64,000 bases of DNA from Variovorax paradoxus EPS (lineage in GTDB: Bacteria; Pseudomonadota; Gammaproteobacteria; Burkholderiales; Burkholderiaceae_C): contig NC_014931.1 in NCBI RefSeq assembly GCF_000184745.1, positions 5,952,001-6,016,000 of the forward strand, given 5' to 3'. A model generated the notes under the pieces. The model did no database searches. It had not been told where the DNA came from and saw only the letters and a program-made list of their open reading frames with translations. The position numbers were made by a program, and so were the translations under genes. Shown here in pieces: positions 56,704-64,000 of the stretch (the stretch's first letter is position 1; every line of letters begins with the position of its first letter).

Positions 56704-59700
56704 TTATTTGACGAGTGACTCATCGACAATGAGCTCGCCCTCTTCGGGGGCATCCCAAATCTTGACGTTGCCCTGGATACTGTTCAGCGCGTCGCGGGGC
56801 ATTTCCACCCGGTGAGTGATCGATTCGTCATTGATTTCCAGCGGAAATAATGTCGTATTCGGTCCCTCGATGATCTTGCCCTCTGCGTTGAACTTCCACT
56901 TTTTTCGTTGATTTTCCGTACCGACCACTGAAAATCCGAGTTCGTATTTCACCAGCTCACGCAACTGAACCGGAATGAACAGGCGCGTCCACGCTTCGTA
57001 TGTATTCGTGGGAACATTCATCATGATCGGGGCGCCCAGGCCAACGACGCCTCCTTGCAAAGTCGTTTTGATTCCCGCATAAAAATCAACTCGAACACCA
57101 AGCAATACCTTGTTGAGTTCATTTTGCTCCTTCTGCAAATTCCCCCATTTGTCGCTTGCATCGCCCCAGATGCTGCGCTTCACCCATTCGACAGTTGGAG
57201 CATCGTTCAGCAACATGGCTACATAACCGGCGATCAATCCGAGTCCGAGAAGCAACAACCCCCAACCCGTCCAGGACAGCCCCCACCCTGCCGCAATGGT
57301 TCCCGTGATCCAACCCGCAGTCGAAGCCACATACATTCCACCGGCGAATGCCGCACCGACGAAGAATAGACTTTGAACAAGATATGCGGCCGATGAATCA
57401 GAATCTCCTTTTTCCTTTTCATTTCTAAATCGCAAAAAGGCACCCACGGCGTCGAATAGAAGCGATATCGCCGATGCACTCCCCGCCACCAGCTTCAACC
57501 CCAGCGCCGACGCTGTTTTGCCTAGTTGCTTCGCATACGCCTCGCTGATTTCCAGCAGCGCTCCGGTCACCCCCAGCCCTGTCGTCAGCAAAGTGATGCT
57601 GGCGTAGGTGCGCTCTTCCTGCGTCCCCGTTTCAAGCGTGTGCCAGGTCTTGCTGATGGAAAACACCTGCAGCAGTGCGCCGGCCGCGGAAAACGTCGCA
57701 CTGCCCTGCTTGAATACGGCGATGCTCTCGCGCATGACATCGGCGCCCGTCTTCCCGAAGCGACGAGCGAGATCTGCCACGGCGTCGGCCGACGCACCCA
57801 CCGCTGCTCGCGCGTTAGAGCCGGCCTTGGCACCGGCCGCGGTGGCCGCATCCACCGCCCCCGGCACGGCGGCGGTACCCTGGCGCACGGCGACGTAGAC
57901 GTCGATCAACGTGTTGGCCGTGCCGGGCTTGCCGCCGACGCTGAACCACATGGCACCGCCCAGGACGAGGCTCTTGACCTGCTTGCTGTCTGCCGCATCC
58001 GCGGCGCGCTGCGCCAGGCCCCGCACCATCCCCATCTGCTGGCGCCAGTAGGCGGCTGCCTTGTCCAGCGAGATGCTGACCTTGTGCACGGTCACGCCGA
58101 CGGCCTTGCCCAGCGTGTTGGTGATCGATTCGGTCAGCGTTTGCAGTTTGTCGCGCACAGGCGCCGGCAGCTGCTGGAGCTTGTCCAGCGCCATGGAGGT
58201 TGCGCCAACGACGGTCAGGGTCAAATGGCCATAGGTGGATGCCAGGTTCTTCAGCAGCGGCAATTGCTGGGCGAGCCAGCGTATCTGGGGCAAGGCACGG
58301 AGCAGCGCCTTGTCGCCGGCCGGCAATGGCGTGCCTGCGGCGACGGCTTTCTCGATTTCCTCGATCAGCTTGAACAGGTTCTTGATTTCCTTGTGGACCT
58401 TGGTGGGCTTGAAGGCGTCATGGAAGCTCTCGAAGGCCGACTTCTGGTTGCCCAGCAACGACCGCACCAGCAATGTCTCCTTGTCATTGGGGTCGTTGAG
58501 CAGGAAATCCTTGAACCACTCGGTGCCCTTGTCCGTGATCGGCCCGCCATGGGTGCACATGCCTACCGCGACGGCATAGAAGATGCCGTCGCTGGGTGTC
58601 GTCTCGTCGAAGTCGAAGCTGGTGATCAGTTTCCGCTGCTCGGACTGCAGCCAGACCTGGTAGTCCAGTTCCAGACGTTCAAGGCGTTGCCGGTCTTCCT
58701 TGATCTTGGCCTTGTAGCTGTCCAGGAAGGTGCGGTGTGCGGGTCTGCGCTTGCCCCCAGTGACGCCGTCCAGAATGTCTTCCTTCAGGCTGGTGGCTTG
58801 CCGGTCGATCTGCGATGCGCTGGGAAAGGAAATGATGCCGCGCCCATACACGCGGGTGCGGCCGTCACCGTTGACGTCGTAGGGGTTGTATTCGTACTTG
58901 GGCTCCAGGGTTGCTTCGGGCGGCAGCTTTCCTGCCGCCGTCAAGTCCTTGAATTCCTTTTCACTGACCTCCTTGCCATTCAGGCCGGCGTACTGCGGAT
59001 CGCTCAACGGCGCCTTGCGCGCCTGCGCCTGCTCGTCCGCACGCTTGAGAAGCCCTTCGATGGTCAGTCCCGTTTGCAGCTTCTGGTAGCCGGAAGCCTG
59101 CGTGACAACCCATTCGGCGGCATCGTTGCACAGCGTGATGCGGCGTTGGGCGGTTTCCGCTGTAGCTCCGATCGGGTCGATCAGCCCGACGAGCATGACG
59201 TCGTCGGGCGAGTAAGGCTTTTTCTTGCTTGCGTTGTTGCCGGCCTCCAGGATTCGCTGGGCCTCCGTATGCAGGTTGCCGGCCGTTTCAGGACGCGCGT
59301 GAGGCACGCCCGGCTTGGCAGAACCGGGCAGCGGTGCAAACGGGTTGCCGCGAAATGCCGATGCAGGGCGAGCGGGATCGTAGTCAGCCACCGCGGTCTG
59401 CACCAGTTTGCCGGTCAACGGCAGCGATTGACTGCACGATGCATCGGACGCATCGATCTTGGTCATTCGCTTGCGGCGCAGCGTCTTGTCGTTCCCGTAC
59501 AGATGCCGGACCTCCGGACTCCAGAGATGGTCGCTATAGGCCACCCAGACCTTGCCGGCGTTCCTGGCGTCCTGGATCACGAACAGCATCGCGCTGGCGT
59601 ACGCGGCGGTTCGCCTGCAGGAAAAAGCCTCTTCTTCCTTGCCCGAGGCCGAGCCTTCGAGAGGGTGCGGGGTGAGATAGCCGCCTTCATGCACCTTGAA

Positions 59701-60027
59701 GGCTTCCCAGCCGCGTTGGCTCTTCAGGGTGGGGGTGTGCGACTTCTCGTAGTAGGCAATGACATAGCCGGGGCGCAGCGTTCTGGCGACATGTCCAGAC
59801 GTTGGCAGGTGCGGCGCGGGGACCTTGGATTCCATCAGCACCCGGGTCGCTGCGGTGCGCGCCGCGTCCTGTGCATATGACTTGTCGGCTACACCGGCAC
59901 GCACCAGAAGCATCGGGAGGCCGACTTTTTCGCAGGCCGGGCAACCTCCTGAGACGCAGGCAGGCGTGTTGGCGGCAGCCTTGTTGGCCGCCGCCGAGTA
60001 GGAATTGAGGGCCATGGTGCTAGCCAA
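56704..60027 (-). CDS. T6SS effector, BTH_I2691/VasX family colicin-like pore-former
   Basis: A 1107-residue cargo. The N-terminal VasX_N-type domain has CPACEKVGLPMLLVRAGVA, GHVARTLRPGYVIAYYE, SCRRTAAYASAMLFVIQDA and ASCSQSLPLTGKL within the first 300 residues. A long helical middle is followed by several hydrophobic helices between about 880 and 990 (AISLLFDAVGAFLRF, LVQSLFFVGAAFAGGMYV, WGLLLLGLGLIAGYVAMLL), which could insert into a target membrane. A TTG start is chosen because GGGAG sits 6 bases ahead; the nearest ATG is 12 bases downstream with poor spacing. It overlaps the adaptor gene stop. Confidence 0.85.
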   Translation of the reverse strand: MASTMALNSYSAAANKAAANTPACVSGGCPACEKVGLPMLLVRAGVADKSYAQDAARTAATRVLMESKVPAPHLPTSGHVARTLRPGYVIAYYEKSHTPTLKSQRGWEAFKVHEGGYLTPHPLEGSASGKEEEAFSCRRTAAYASAMLFVIQDARNAGKVWVAYSDHLWSPEVRHLYGNDKTLRRKRMTKIDASDASCSQSLPLTGKLVQTAVADYDPARPASAFRGNPFAPLPGSAKPGVPHARPETAGNLHTEAQRILEAGNNASKKKPYSPDDVMLVGLIDPIGATAETAQRRITLCNDAAEWVVTQASGYQKLQTGLTIEGLLKRADEQAQARKAPLSDPQYAGLNGKEVSEKEFKDLTAAGKLPPEATLEPKYEYNPYDVNGDGRTRVYGRGIISFPSASQIDRQATSLKEDILDGVTGGKRRPAHRTFLDSYKAKIKEDRQRLERLELDYQVWLQSEQRKLITSFDFDETTPSDGIFYAVAVGMCTHGGPITDKGTEWFKDFLLNDPNDKETLLVRSLLGNQKSAFESFHDAFKPTKVHKEIKNLFKLIEEIEKAVAAGTPLPAGDKALLRALPQIRWLAQQLPLLKNLASTYGHLTLTVVGATSMALDKLQQLPAPVRDKLQTLTESITNTLGKAVGVTVHKVSISLDKAAAYWRQQMGMVRGLAQRAADAADSKQVKSLVLGGAMWFSVGGKPGTANTLIDVYVAVRQGTAAVPGAVDAATAAGAKAGSNARAAVGASADAVADLARRFGKTGADVMRESIAVFKQGSATFSAAGALLQVFSISKTWHTLETGTQEERTYASITLLTTGLGVTGALLEISEAYAKQLGKTASALGLKLVAGSASAISLLFDAVGAFLRFRNEKEKGDSDSSAAYLVQSLFFVGAAFAGGMYVASTAGWITGTIAAGWGLSWTGWGLLLLGLGLIAGYVAMLLNDAPTVEWVKRSIWGDASDKWGNLQKEQNELNKVLLGVRVDFYAGIKTTLQGGVVGLGAPIMMNVPTNTYEAWTRLFIPVQLRELVKYELGFSVVGTENQRKKWKFNAEGKIIEGPNTTLFPLEINDESITHRVEMPRDALNSIQGNVKIWDAPEEGELIVDESLVK

Positions 60028-60967
60028 GGTGTTCTCCCTGTGCGGTCTGTTGAATGGTGGATGTCGGTCCGAACACCAGGTCGAGCTCGGCCCGGATGGC
60101 ATCCCAGCCTTGAGGGTCGGGAATGTCATCGAGCGCCTCTGCGAGCGATGCATCGCCTTCGATGGCTCGCTCGATGGCCCTGCGCACGGTCGGGTGTGTC
60201 GTCAGGTCGGGGTGAACCTGCAGGACGTAGGCGCCCAGCAGAACCCGGTCCTGTCGATTGAGCACTCCCGCAGCAACAACCGCATCTGCCGCCCGTGACG
60301 CTTGCTGCAGGTGGTCGGCTGGCAACACATCGGCAAAGCGCTGCCAGCCGCGCAAGAGGTCATGCACCGTTTCGCTCTTGAGCGCATGCCTCCATTGGTC
60401 CGCGCTGAACCGGACCGCCTCCGGGTCCGGACTGGCAACGGACTGAAAAAGCACCAACTGCGCGCATCTGTCGAGGCTCCACCAATGTTGCACCGGGCCG
60501 AGAAGGCTCGCCTGCTGTGCTGGCGTGAGTACAGGCCACATCCACTGCATGACCCTGCGATCTGCCCAGCGGATGAGCTGCGAACTGGGTTGCCCCCAGA
60601 ACCCACCTTGCATGACGCGTGCAAGGTGGCGGACAAGCGCATCCGCCGGCGCGGCAGTCAACAACCATCCGCCGAACGCGAATCCCTGCGTGCGCTCGGA
60701 ATCTGGATCGGCTTGTTCGTCTACCGCCTGTGCCAGACTGGCTTCGAGCAATCGGGTGTCATGCGGATGCAGATGGATCAGGCGGGGGAGTTGCCCCTCC
60801 TTGAGCAGCGGATGGCGAACAGGGACAGGCCATGTGTGGCGCGACTCCGCCTCCAGCCAATCGTCGGTAAAGGGTTCGCGCAAGATCGGGTCGATCAGCA
60901 CGTAGGCCGAGAGTGTCTCGTCCTGCTGCAATGATTCACCCAGTTGCCTGGCAAGGCGTTCGAGCAT
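60020..60967 (-). CDS. DUF4123 T6SS effector adaptor (chaperone, TAP/Tec)
   Basis: A 315-residue soluble adaptor. The N-terminal DUF4123 core contains LSAYVLIDPILREPFTDDWL, LPRLIHLHPHDTRLL and FGGWLLTAAPADALVRHLARVM. Such proteins tie one specific effector to the tip of its VgrG without being secreted. Between vgrG and the VasX-like gene it is in the classical adaptor place, and it overlaps the effector start. Confidence 0.92.
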   Translation of the reverse strand: MLERLARQLGESLQQDETLSAYVLIDPILREPFTDDWLEAESRHTWPVPVRHPLLKEGQLPRLIHLHPHDTRLLEASLAQAVDEQADPDSERTQGFAFGGWLLTAAPADALVRHLARVMQGGFWGQPSSQLIRWADRRVMQWMWPVLTPAQQASLLGPVQHWWSLDRCAQLVLFQSVASPDPEAVRFSADQWRHALKSETVHDLLRGWQRFADVLPADHLQQASRAADAVVAAGVLNRQDRVLLGAYVLQVHPDLTTHPTVRRAIERAIEGDASLAEALDDIPDPQGWDAIRAELDLVFGPTSTIQQTAQGEHLG

Positions 60968-60976
60968 GGCGCTGTC

Positions 60977-63805
60977 TCAAAAGGCGACGGCGCCGCTGGC
61001 CGCGGCGTCGTCTTGTTTGGGGCAGGGTTGCTGGTCACTGCCGGAGAGCGCGTTGCTGCTGCTGTCCCCTTGCGGCCCGACGAAGTTGTGCATCCCCCTG
61101 AACGTCACCTTCCCCGGCGCATGGATCTTGATGCTCGAGCCCTCGAGCTTGATGTAGGCCCCGGCGCTTGTCAGCAGCACGTGTTTGGGCGCCTCCACAT
61201 CGACGTTCTTCGTCGTGCTGGCGATCGTGACCTTCTTGTCGGCCGCGATCTTCGTGGCCCCCTTTTGGCTCTGCAGCGTCACGCTGCCGCTGGCTGCGTG
61301 CAGCGCGATGCCGCGCTCCTGATTCGGCTCGCCGCCTTCTCCGGCTTTCGCACCCACGGTGTACAGGCTCACCCCCTTGGCTACGCTCACCGCGATCTGC
61401 CCCTGCGCGGGCAAGTCGATGTCCTGGTTGGCGACGATGGCGGTGTTCTTGCCGCTCACCGCAATCGCCTCCTTCGGCGTGACGAAGCCGATGCCCATGG
61501 GCGCGCTGAACTGCAGGTGCGGCTCGCTGTATGCAGTGACGCTGCCCTGCCCGCCTTCGGTGGCTTTGATGTCGCCGCCGCTGCCGTTTACTCCGCTTGC
61601 TGACGCGCCCTCCTGCGTCGCCCCGAGCACCTCGGCCACGTGCTTCAGTGCCTCGATGGCCGGCAGCTTGTCCGGCGCCTCTTCACCTTTGAGCTGCGCC
61701 TTCTGCGTCTGCGCACTCTTCGCGAGTGAAGTGGCCAGCTCTTCGGCCTGCTTCGTCTGCTGCTGCGCCTCGCGACTGGCCATGAACGCACCCTTGGCGT
61801 TCTGCTGCGCATGCGCGCTCACGAGCAATCCAGATCCGGCCCGGATGGCACCCTGTGCGGTGGTCGCCAGCTCCGCTCCATGCCCCCGCGCCTTGCCGCG
61901 CGCGTTGTCGTCCTGCTGCTTGTGGTGCCCCAGGTGCAGCCGGCTCATGGCCTGCGTGGTCGCGAGGCTCGTGCTGCCCTGCCCAGGCGTGTCGTCGAAG
62001 ACCAGCTGGTTGTAGCCGCCATCACCGCTCTGGCTGGCACTCAACTCCTGGGTCTTGATGCCCGAGAAGACGGCGTTGTGCGCGTGCTCCTTGGCTTCCT
62101 TGCCTTCACCCGCGAACCAGGCGGGGGCGTTGCCTGTGGACTGCGCCGCGCCTGCGGACTTCTCGTTGTGCTGGGCATCGATCTGCCCAGCACCGTTGTA
62201 GAGGGCCGCAACGACGACGGGGCGGTCGATGTCGCCATGGTGGAATTCGACCAGCACCTCCTGCCCCACACGCGGCAGCGTGACCTGGCCCCAGTTGTCG
62301 CCCGCAGCGCTGGCGGCCACGCGCACCCAGGCGCCCAATCGATCCGCGGCGGGCGCATTGTCCTGGCCGTCGGGGCGGGGTTGTCTTGCGCTGGAGCCGC
62401 TGCCACGCTGCCAGTGGAACTGCACCTTGACGCGGTGGTCGCGGTCGGTGTGCACGGGAGCGTTCTCACCCACGCCAATCACGATGGCGCTCTGGCTGCC
62501 GTGCACGCTGGGCTTGGGGTGAATGCGCTGGCCGTGGCCGTCCATGCTCAGCGGGCGATAGGGAATGGCCGCGCGCACTGTCGTGAAGTCGTTGCGGTAG
62601 TGAGTGACCGTGTCGGGCTTGGCTGCGGCATTGCCGCTGTCCTCCGATGCATCGAACACGGCGGCGATGTCGGGCAGTCCGAGGCGATCACCGACACCGG
62701 CCTTCAAGGCTTCGTCGAAGTTGTTGCGCGCGATGTGGCGCACGGCCAGCACAGCGAAGCGGCGGTCTTCTTCTCCGTCCTTGTCGTGCTGCTCGTGGCC
62801 GCTCAGCGTGAAGGTGGTGGCGGGTGCGAGGCTGCGCACGGCGCTCTGGCCTTCGAAGCGTTTGTTGCGCAGCTCCAAGGCTTGCAAGGCGTTGGACAAC
62901 AGCCGTTCGCCTTGGGCGGAGGTCTCCCAACCGTAGGCACCGGGGTCGTCGCTCCACTGCAGGGTGCGGTGGCCTGCGCCGCGGCTTTGCTGCTGCACGG
63001 GCCTGGCGCTCACGCTCTTGTAGTCCCAGCTCTGCTGCGCGAGGCTGTTGGTCTGCAATTGGCGACTGCCGCGCCATTGCTGGATGGTGTCTTCGCGCTC
63101 GCTCGCGTCGGCGCGGTGAAAGCGGATGGTGGCTTGCGTGTTCGCGCGGAAGGCGCCGTTGTGGTCGGCGATGACGAGAGTGTGGCTGCCCAGGTCGCCG
63201 TCCTTGCCGGTGGCGTGTTCGAACCAGTAGCACAGGCCTTCTTCGGCGAGCAGCCGCGCAACGAAATCGAAATCGCTCTCGTGGTACTGGGTGGTGATGC
63301 CGCGCACGGGATAGATGTCCCGCTGGGCAATCTCCCAGCGCCATTGCACGGCCAGCTTGCCCTGGCTTTGGTACCGCGTGAACACGGCATCGACGATGTC
63401 GAACACGCTTTGGTGCTGGAAGAGGCAACTGTCCTGGCGTAGGCGCAGGAATGCGAGCCAGGGTTCGATGACGATGCGATAGCGGGCCATGCCGCCGTTG
63501 CTCGCAACACATTCGGCCTCGGTCACGTACCCGTGGAAGGGGCGCAGTTCGGTACGGCTTTGCGCGGTCTGCAGATCAAGACGCACGCCCTGCCCCATCA
63601 ACGTCTTGAGTTCGATGTGCGCGTCGTCGCTCAACGCGGTGAGTTCGAAGCGGAAGCCGCCATCGTCCAAAGACTCCACGCCATCAAAGCGCTCGGCCAG
63701 CAGCTTGTTGGCACCCAGCGGCGTGTGCAGCACCAGCAGGCGATCCTGCTGCGTCGTGCGTGCACGCAGCAAGCCACCAAGCGAAGCCGTTGAGAAGGTC
63801 GTCAT
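60977..63805 (-). CDS. vgrG: VgrG spike protein of the main T6SS locus
   Basis: A 942-residue spike. The gp27-like N-terminus starts RLLVLHTPLGANKLLAERFDGVE; the gp5 OB region has VIGVGENAPVHTDRDHRVKVQFHW and VTLPRVGQEVLVEFHHGDIDRPVVVAALYNGAGQ. A helical Gln/Ala/Lys-rich stretch leads to DUF2345 (IAADKKVTIASTTKNVDVEAPKHVLLTS). It ends with a short Ser/Asp-rich tail (SSSNALSGSDQQPCPKQDD), with no TTR-like module. It lies 10 bases before the DUF4123 adaptor and 37 bases after clpV. Confidence 0.94.
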   Translation of the reverse strand: MTTFSTASLGGLLRARTTQQDRLLVLHTPLGANKLLAERFDGVESLDDGGFRFELTALSDDAHIELKTLMGQGVRLDLQTAQSRTELRPFHGYVTEAECVASNGGMARYRIVIEPWLAFLRLRQDSCLFQHQSVFDIVDAVFTRYQSQGKLAVQWRWEIAQRDIYPVRGITTQYHESDFDFVARLLAEEGLCYWFEHATGKDGDLGSHTLVIADHNGAFRANTQATIRFHRADASEREDTIQQWRGSRQLQTNSLAQQSWDYKSVSARPVQQQSRGAGHRTLQWSDDPGAYGWETSAQGERLLSNALQALELRNKRFEGQSAVRSLAPATTFTLSGHEQHDKDGEEDRRFAVLAVRHIARNNFDEALKAGVGDRLGLPDIAAVFDASEDSGNAAAKPDTVTHYRNDFTTVRAAIPYRPLSMDGHGQRIHPKPSVHGSQSAIVIGVGENAPVHTDRDHRVKVQFHWQRGSGSSARQPRPDGQDNAPAADRLGAWVRVAASAAGDNWGQVTLPRVGQEVLVEFHHGDIDRPVVVAALYNGAGQIDAQHNEKSAGAAQSTGNAPAWFAGEGKEAKEHAHNAVFSGIKTQELSASQSGDGGYNQLVFDDTPGQGSTSLATTQAMSRLHLGHHKQQDDNARGKARGHGAELATTAQGAIRAGSGLLVSAHAQQNAKGAFMASREAQQQTKQAEELATSLAKSAQTQKAQLKGEEAPDKLPAIEALKHVAEVLGATQEGASASGVNGSGGDIKATEGGQGSVTAYSEPHLQFSAPMGIGFVTPKEAIAVSGKNTAIVANQDIDLPAQGQIAVSVAKGVSLYTVGAKAGEGGEPNQERGIALHAASGSVTLQSQKGATKIAADKKVTIASTTKNVDVEAPKHVLLTSAGAYIKLEGSSIKIHAPGKVTFRGMHNFVGPQGDSSSNALSGSDQQPCPKQDDAAASGAVAF

Positions 63806-63842
63806 TGTTCTGTTCCCCCTTTGACCCGAACCGCCGCAGCGC

Positions 63843-64000
63843 CTAGCTGATCCTGTAGCGGAACTCGCCGCTCTTGGCGCAGCTCGCCTTGATCTTCGCG
63901 AGCGGCGTCTCGTCCGCCATGCGCGTGAGCACCGCTTCCGCGATCTCGGGCAGGAGCGTGCCGTTCAGGATGTGATCGACGTTGCGCGCGCCCGAATCGA
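63843..64000 (-). CDS. clpV: ClpV/TssH T6SS ATPase, C-terminal fragment
   Basis: Only the last 51 codons lie in the window; the gene continues beyond the right edge. The fragment reads DSGARNVDHILNGTLLPEIA and ends GEFRYRIS before TAG. ClpV proteins carry a closely matching GARNVDHILT-type segment in the C-terminal D2-small domain. ClpV recycles contracted sheath. This shows that the core T6SS cluster lies to the right of the window. Confidence 0.9.
   Translation of the reverse strand, partial: DSGARNVDHILNGTLLPEIAEAVLTRMADETPLAKIKASCAKSGEFRYRIS

Overview
The window is high-GC DNA from a betaproteobacterium of the order Burkholderiales, most likely family Comamonadaceae and close to Variovorax. 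Reasons: the gene order (pilT-pilU next to yggS; dat-DUF493-lipB-lipA beside the atp operon), the BTH_I2691/VasX-type T6SS effector, the Comamonadaceae-style palindromic intergenic repeats, and no operons typical of other orders. The genus is inference; no rRNA is present.

Region by region. 1-6.7 kb: the first 38 codons of a P-loop kinase, glutamate dehydrogenase, a small secreted protein, an Lrp/AsnC regulator, YggS, the twitching motors PilT and PilU, and a 3-hydroxyisobutyrate-dehydrogenase-like enzyme. 6.7-10.7 kb: an envelope/chromosome cluster resembling E. coli yraL-yraN-diaA-dolP (rsmI divergent from yraN, then SIS and BON-domain lipoprotein), a GST and a small unknown. 10.8-17.7 kb: tRNA-Arg(CCG) and a TetR-controlled RND multidrug efflux operon (adaptor, pump, outer-membrane channel) with a visible AcrR-like operator. 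17.7-23.6 kb: a membrane-anchored cytochrome c, several household hydrolase/oxidoreductase/NTF2 genes, and a LemA-TPM-TPM cluster. 23.6-30.5 kb: the bacterial ligase-associated DNA repair cluster (MPE/PdeM nuclease, Lhr-like helicase, ATP-dependent ligase, metallo-beta-lactamase exonuclease) with a divergent thioredoxin TrxC. Three copies of one palindromic repeat sit in this cluster, two of them read in frame as protein. 30.5-38.0 kb: DUF3617, PAP2, and a ROK-regulated ribose-type ABC transporter with a Gfo/Idh/MocA oxidoreductase. 38.2-46.1 kb: the complete F1Fo ATP synthase operon atpIBEFHAGDC, with an extra small lipoprotein gene between atpG and atpD. 46.2-49.2 kb: D-amino-acid transaminase, DUF493, lipB and lipA. 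49.3-64.0 kb: the accessory side of a type VI secretion locus, ending in the C-terminus of ClpV/TssH.

The T6SS part is the most variable region. Two VgrG cargo modules lie in tandem on one strand. One is VgrG, DUF4123 adaptor, VasX-like pore-forming effector and membrane protein (probable immunity). The other is a VgrG with an extra C-terminal domain, a PoNe-like PD-(D/E)XK nuclease effector and a PoNi-type immunity gene, plus a second PoNi copy broken by one extra base in an A6 run.

There is no integrase, transposase, CRISPR array or rRNA. No stretch longer than about 300 bases lacks a gene; the largest gap is the roughly 240 bases in front of gdhA. All function calls rest on reading motifs and gene order; no database search was run.
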